DNA of 15,659 bases, taken from the NCBI GenBank assembly GCA_035528375.1, contig DATKYS010000138.1:1-15659 (forward strand), written 5' to 3'. The notes below the pieces were generated by a model. It was not told the DNA's origin. It made no database searches and saw nothing but the letters and a program-made list of their open reading frames with translations. The translations under genes and the position numbers were made by a program. Below are positions 14,304 to 15,659 of this stretch, in pieces. Within the stretch, counting starts at the first letter, position 1, and every line of letters starts with the position of its first letter. Origin of the DNA: a bacterium. GTDB lineage: Bacteria; RBG-13-66-14.

Positions 14304-15569
14304 TCAGGGCTCCGGGGGGTACAGGCGGTACGGCTCCACGGAGGCGGCGAACCGCTCCGCGTCGGCGGCCCAACGGTCGAGGAGCTCCCCCGCCCCGATC
14401 TCGCCGGCAATCAGCCGACCCAGCGAATCGTCGCCCGCCATTTGCCGCAGGTACGTCCGGTCCACGACCAGCGTACCGGCGTGGCGGACGGCGAGGAAAT
14501 CGTAGCCGTACACCGCCAGCCGGAGCGGGTCGAAGGTGTTGCGGTCGGTGACGGTGACCTCCACCCCCCGGCAGGCCTTCCCGCCGTAGCGGCCGTCGCT
14601 GGGCGAGTGGGGGGTGAACTCGGTGACGGCGTAAACCGCCCCGGGGCAGTGGGCCTCCCAGTAGAGCGCCAGCCCCTCGGCGTCCAGCCAGGGCGCCCCC
14701 ACCCGCTCGAAGGGCGCGTCCGTCCCCCGGCCCACCGAGAGGTTCGCCGGCTCGAAGAGGCCGATACCGGGATAGACGAGGGCTCCCTCCAGGCGGGTGA
14801 GATTCGGTGAAGGCGGACGCCAGACCGGCCCGCCCGCCTGCTCATCGAGGCACTTTTCCGGGGCGTACCCTTCCAGCCCGACGACCTCCACCCGCGCTCC
14901 GGGGAGGAGCTCGCCGGCGATCCACCGCGCCAGCTCGCCCGGGGTGAGCCCGTAGCGGATGGGGACCGGTAGTTTGCCGACGAATGAATCGGAGAGAGCG
15001 TCCGGGAGCGGGCCGGAAATCCGCGTCCCCAGGGGGCAGGGGCGGTCCAGGACGACCAGCGGCACCCCCGCCTCCCGGCAGGCCGCCAGGCAGAGGTAGA
15101 GGGTGGAGGTATAGGTGAAGAAGCGGACGCCGGCGTCGGCCAGGTCGTAAACGAGGGCGTCCAGGAGCTTTAGGTCGGCGGGGTCCGGCGCCCTCCCGCG
15201 GCCGTAGAGGCTCTTGACCACGAGGCCGGTGGCACCCTCCACCGTGTCGGCCAGGTCGCCGAAGGAGTCGGCCCCCAGCCCGTGCTCCGGGGCGTAGAGC
15301 CAGGCGAGCTCGACGTTCTCCGCGCGGTAGATGATTTCCCAGCTCGGCGCGCCCGACGCGTCCACGCTCGCCGCGTTGCAGACCAGGGCGACCCGCCGGC
15401 CGTCCAGGGCACGGAAGCCGTCCCCGGAGAGCACCTCGACCCCCGTCCGAAAAGGAACGGGGGCCGTCTCGGGGGCCGGGTCCGCCACGGGGGCCTCGCC
15501 GACTTCCCCACCGCAGGCGGTGGCGAGGAGGATGGATGAAACGGTACAAAGTGCGGTGGCTCCCCTCAC
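14304..15569 (-). CDS. NamZ-like (DUF1343) exo-beta-N-acetylmuramidase lipoprotein
   Basis: A 421-residue probable lipoprotein. The lipobox LLATAC puts the lipidated Cys at 19, followed by a short Pro/Ala linker. The rest matches DUF1343, whose characterised member NamZ removes terminal N-acetylmuramic acid from peptidoglycan fragments. Landmarks are YAPEHGL (92-98), SLYGRGRAP (120-128), DLADAGVRFFTYTSTLY (142-158), VVLDRPCPLGTRISGPLPD (172-190), WRPPSPNLT (250-258), LVYPGIGLFE (264-273), LSVGRGTDAPFERVGAPWLD (277-296) and GVEVTVTDRNTFDP (335-348). It differs from typical members: DIQDVG is DLADAG, DRPNP is DRPCP and EGTN is EPAN. The start is GTG 15569, chosen because it places the lipobox correctly. 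It is first in the operon with yggS and mscS, with a good promoter upstream. A role in cell-wall turnover is inferred from the family. Confidence 0.9.
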   Translation of the reverse strand: MRGATALCTVSSILLATACGGEVGEAPVADPAPETAPVPFRTGVEVLSGDGFRALDGRRVALVCNAASVDASGAPSWEIIYRAENVELAWLYAPEHGLGADSFGDLADTVEGATGLVVKSLYGRGRAPDPADLKLLDALVYDLADAGVRFFTYTSTLYLCLAACREAGVPLVVLDRPCPLGTRISGPLPDALSDSFVGKLPVPIRYGLTPGELARWIAGELLPGARVEVVGLEGYAPEKCLDEQAGGPVWRPPSPNLTRLEGALVYPGIGLFEPANLSVGRGTDAPFERVGAPWLDAEGLALYWEAHCPGAVYAVTEFTPHSPSDGRYGGKACRGVEVTVTDRNTFDPLRLAVYGYDFLAVRHAGTLVVDRTYLRQMAGDDSLGRLIAGEIGAGELLDRWAADAERFAASVEPYRLYPPEP

Positions 15570-15610
15570 GGCGTCTCGCTGGTTCGAGTGGTGTTTTATC
15601 CGGTCCGTTG

Positions 15611-15640
15611 AGTGTACGGGACTTGGGCCGCCGGTGTCCA
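15611..15640 (-). promoter_or_regulatory. Promoter of the NamZ-YggS-MscS operon
   Basis: On the minus strand TGGACA (15635-15640) and TACACT (15611-15616) are separated by 18 bases. The -35 differs from TTGACA at one base and the -10 from TATAAT at two. The predicted start leaves a leader of about 35 bases before the GTG. Confidence 0.55.
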
Positions 15641-15659
15641 GCCCCGGCGGGAACGGGGG

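Noticed and set aside
14302-14373. Upstream in-frame start giving YggS 24 more residues
   Set aside because: The extra residues are Arg/Pro-rich, lie within the NamZ gene and have no family match; the ATG at 14301 has a well-placed GGAG.

Overview
This is a GC-rich bacterial chromosome segment with well-packed genes and short gaps. Two things stand out: a secreted protein ending in a type IX secretion (T9SS)-style sorting domain, and intergenic gaps filled with GC-rich palindromic repeats that share the flank GTAGGG. No rRNA or taxonomic marker is present. The sorting tail suggests an FCB-group or related uncultivated lineage. Candidatus Coatesbacteria-like genomes come to mind, but that is only an impression. 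There is no phage, transposase, CRISPR array or defence gene.

Layout. Bases 1-358 are palindromic repeats. A small membrane-anchored protein of unknown function (+, 359-979) is followed by a GNAT acyltransferase (+, 1209-2030) with a good promoter and a palindrome at its predicted start site. A second repeat block (2048-2400) lies between convergent genes. On the minus strand, a secreted DUF3352-like protein (3276-4958) is followed two bases later by panC (2422-3273). tRNA-Cys(GCA) (5067-5141, +) is transcribed divergently from that operon and ends in a clear intrinsic terminator. Next comes a secreted seven-repeat beta-propeller protein with a C-terminal sorting domain (5286-6851, +). A third repeat block separates it from a convergent 915-residue RND/MMPL transporter (7047-9794, -). 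The fourth and richest repeat block (9918-10335) precedes a stand-alone receiver domain (10361-10759, -) and a protein with a degenerate GGDEF and a near-complete EAL domain (10829-12112, -). The right end is a compact minus-strand operon: a NamZ/DUF1343 lipoprotein, a YggS-type PLP-binding protein, and an MscS channel (15569 down to 12441).

How the genes may work together. The right-hand operon suggests envelope upkeep: peptidoglycan hydrolysis, PLP homeostasis and osmotic protection. The receiver plus GGDEF/EAL pair looks like a phosphorelay and cyclic-di-GMP module. panC makes pantothenate for CoA. The rest is cell-surface or transport functions plus a tRNA. Most genes are ordinary housekeeping or accessory genes.

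The least explained structure is the repeat family. Its units share the GTAGGG flank, but their stems differ in sequence while each stays self-complementary. They form ordered modules (hairpin, T-tract, CCCT-ACCCTTAAT leader, GGGAGAGGG hairpin). They fill convergent and operon-end gaps and are absent from the divergent promoter gap.
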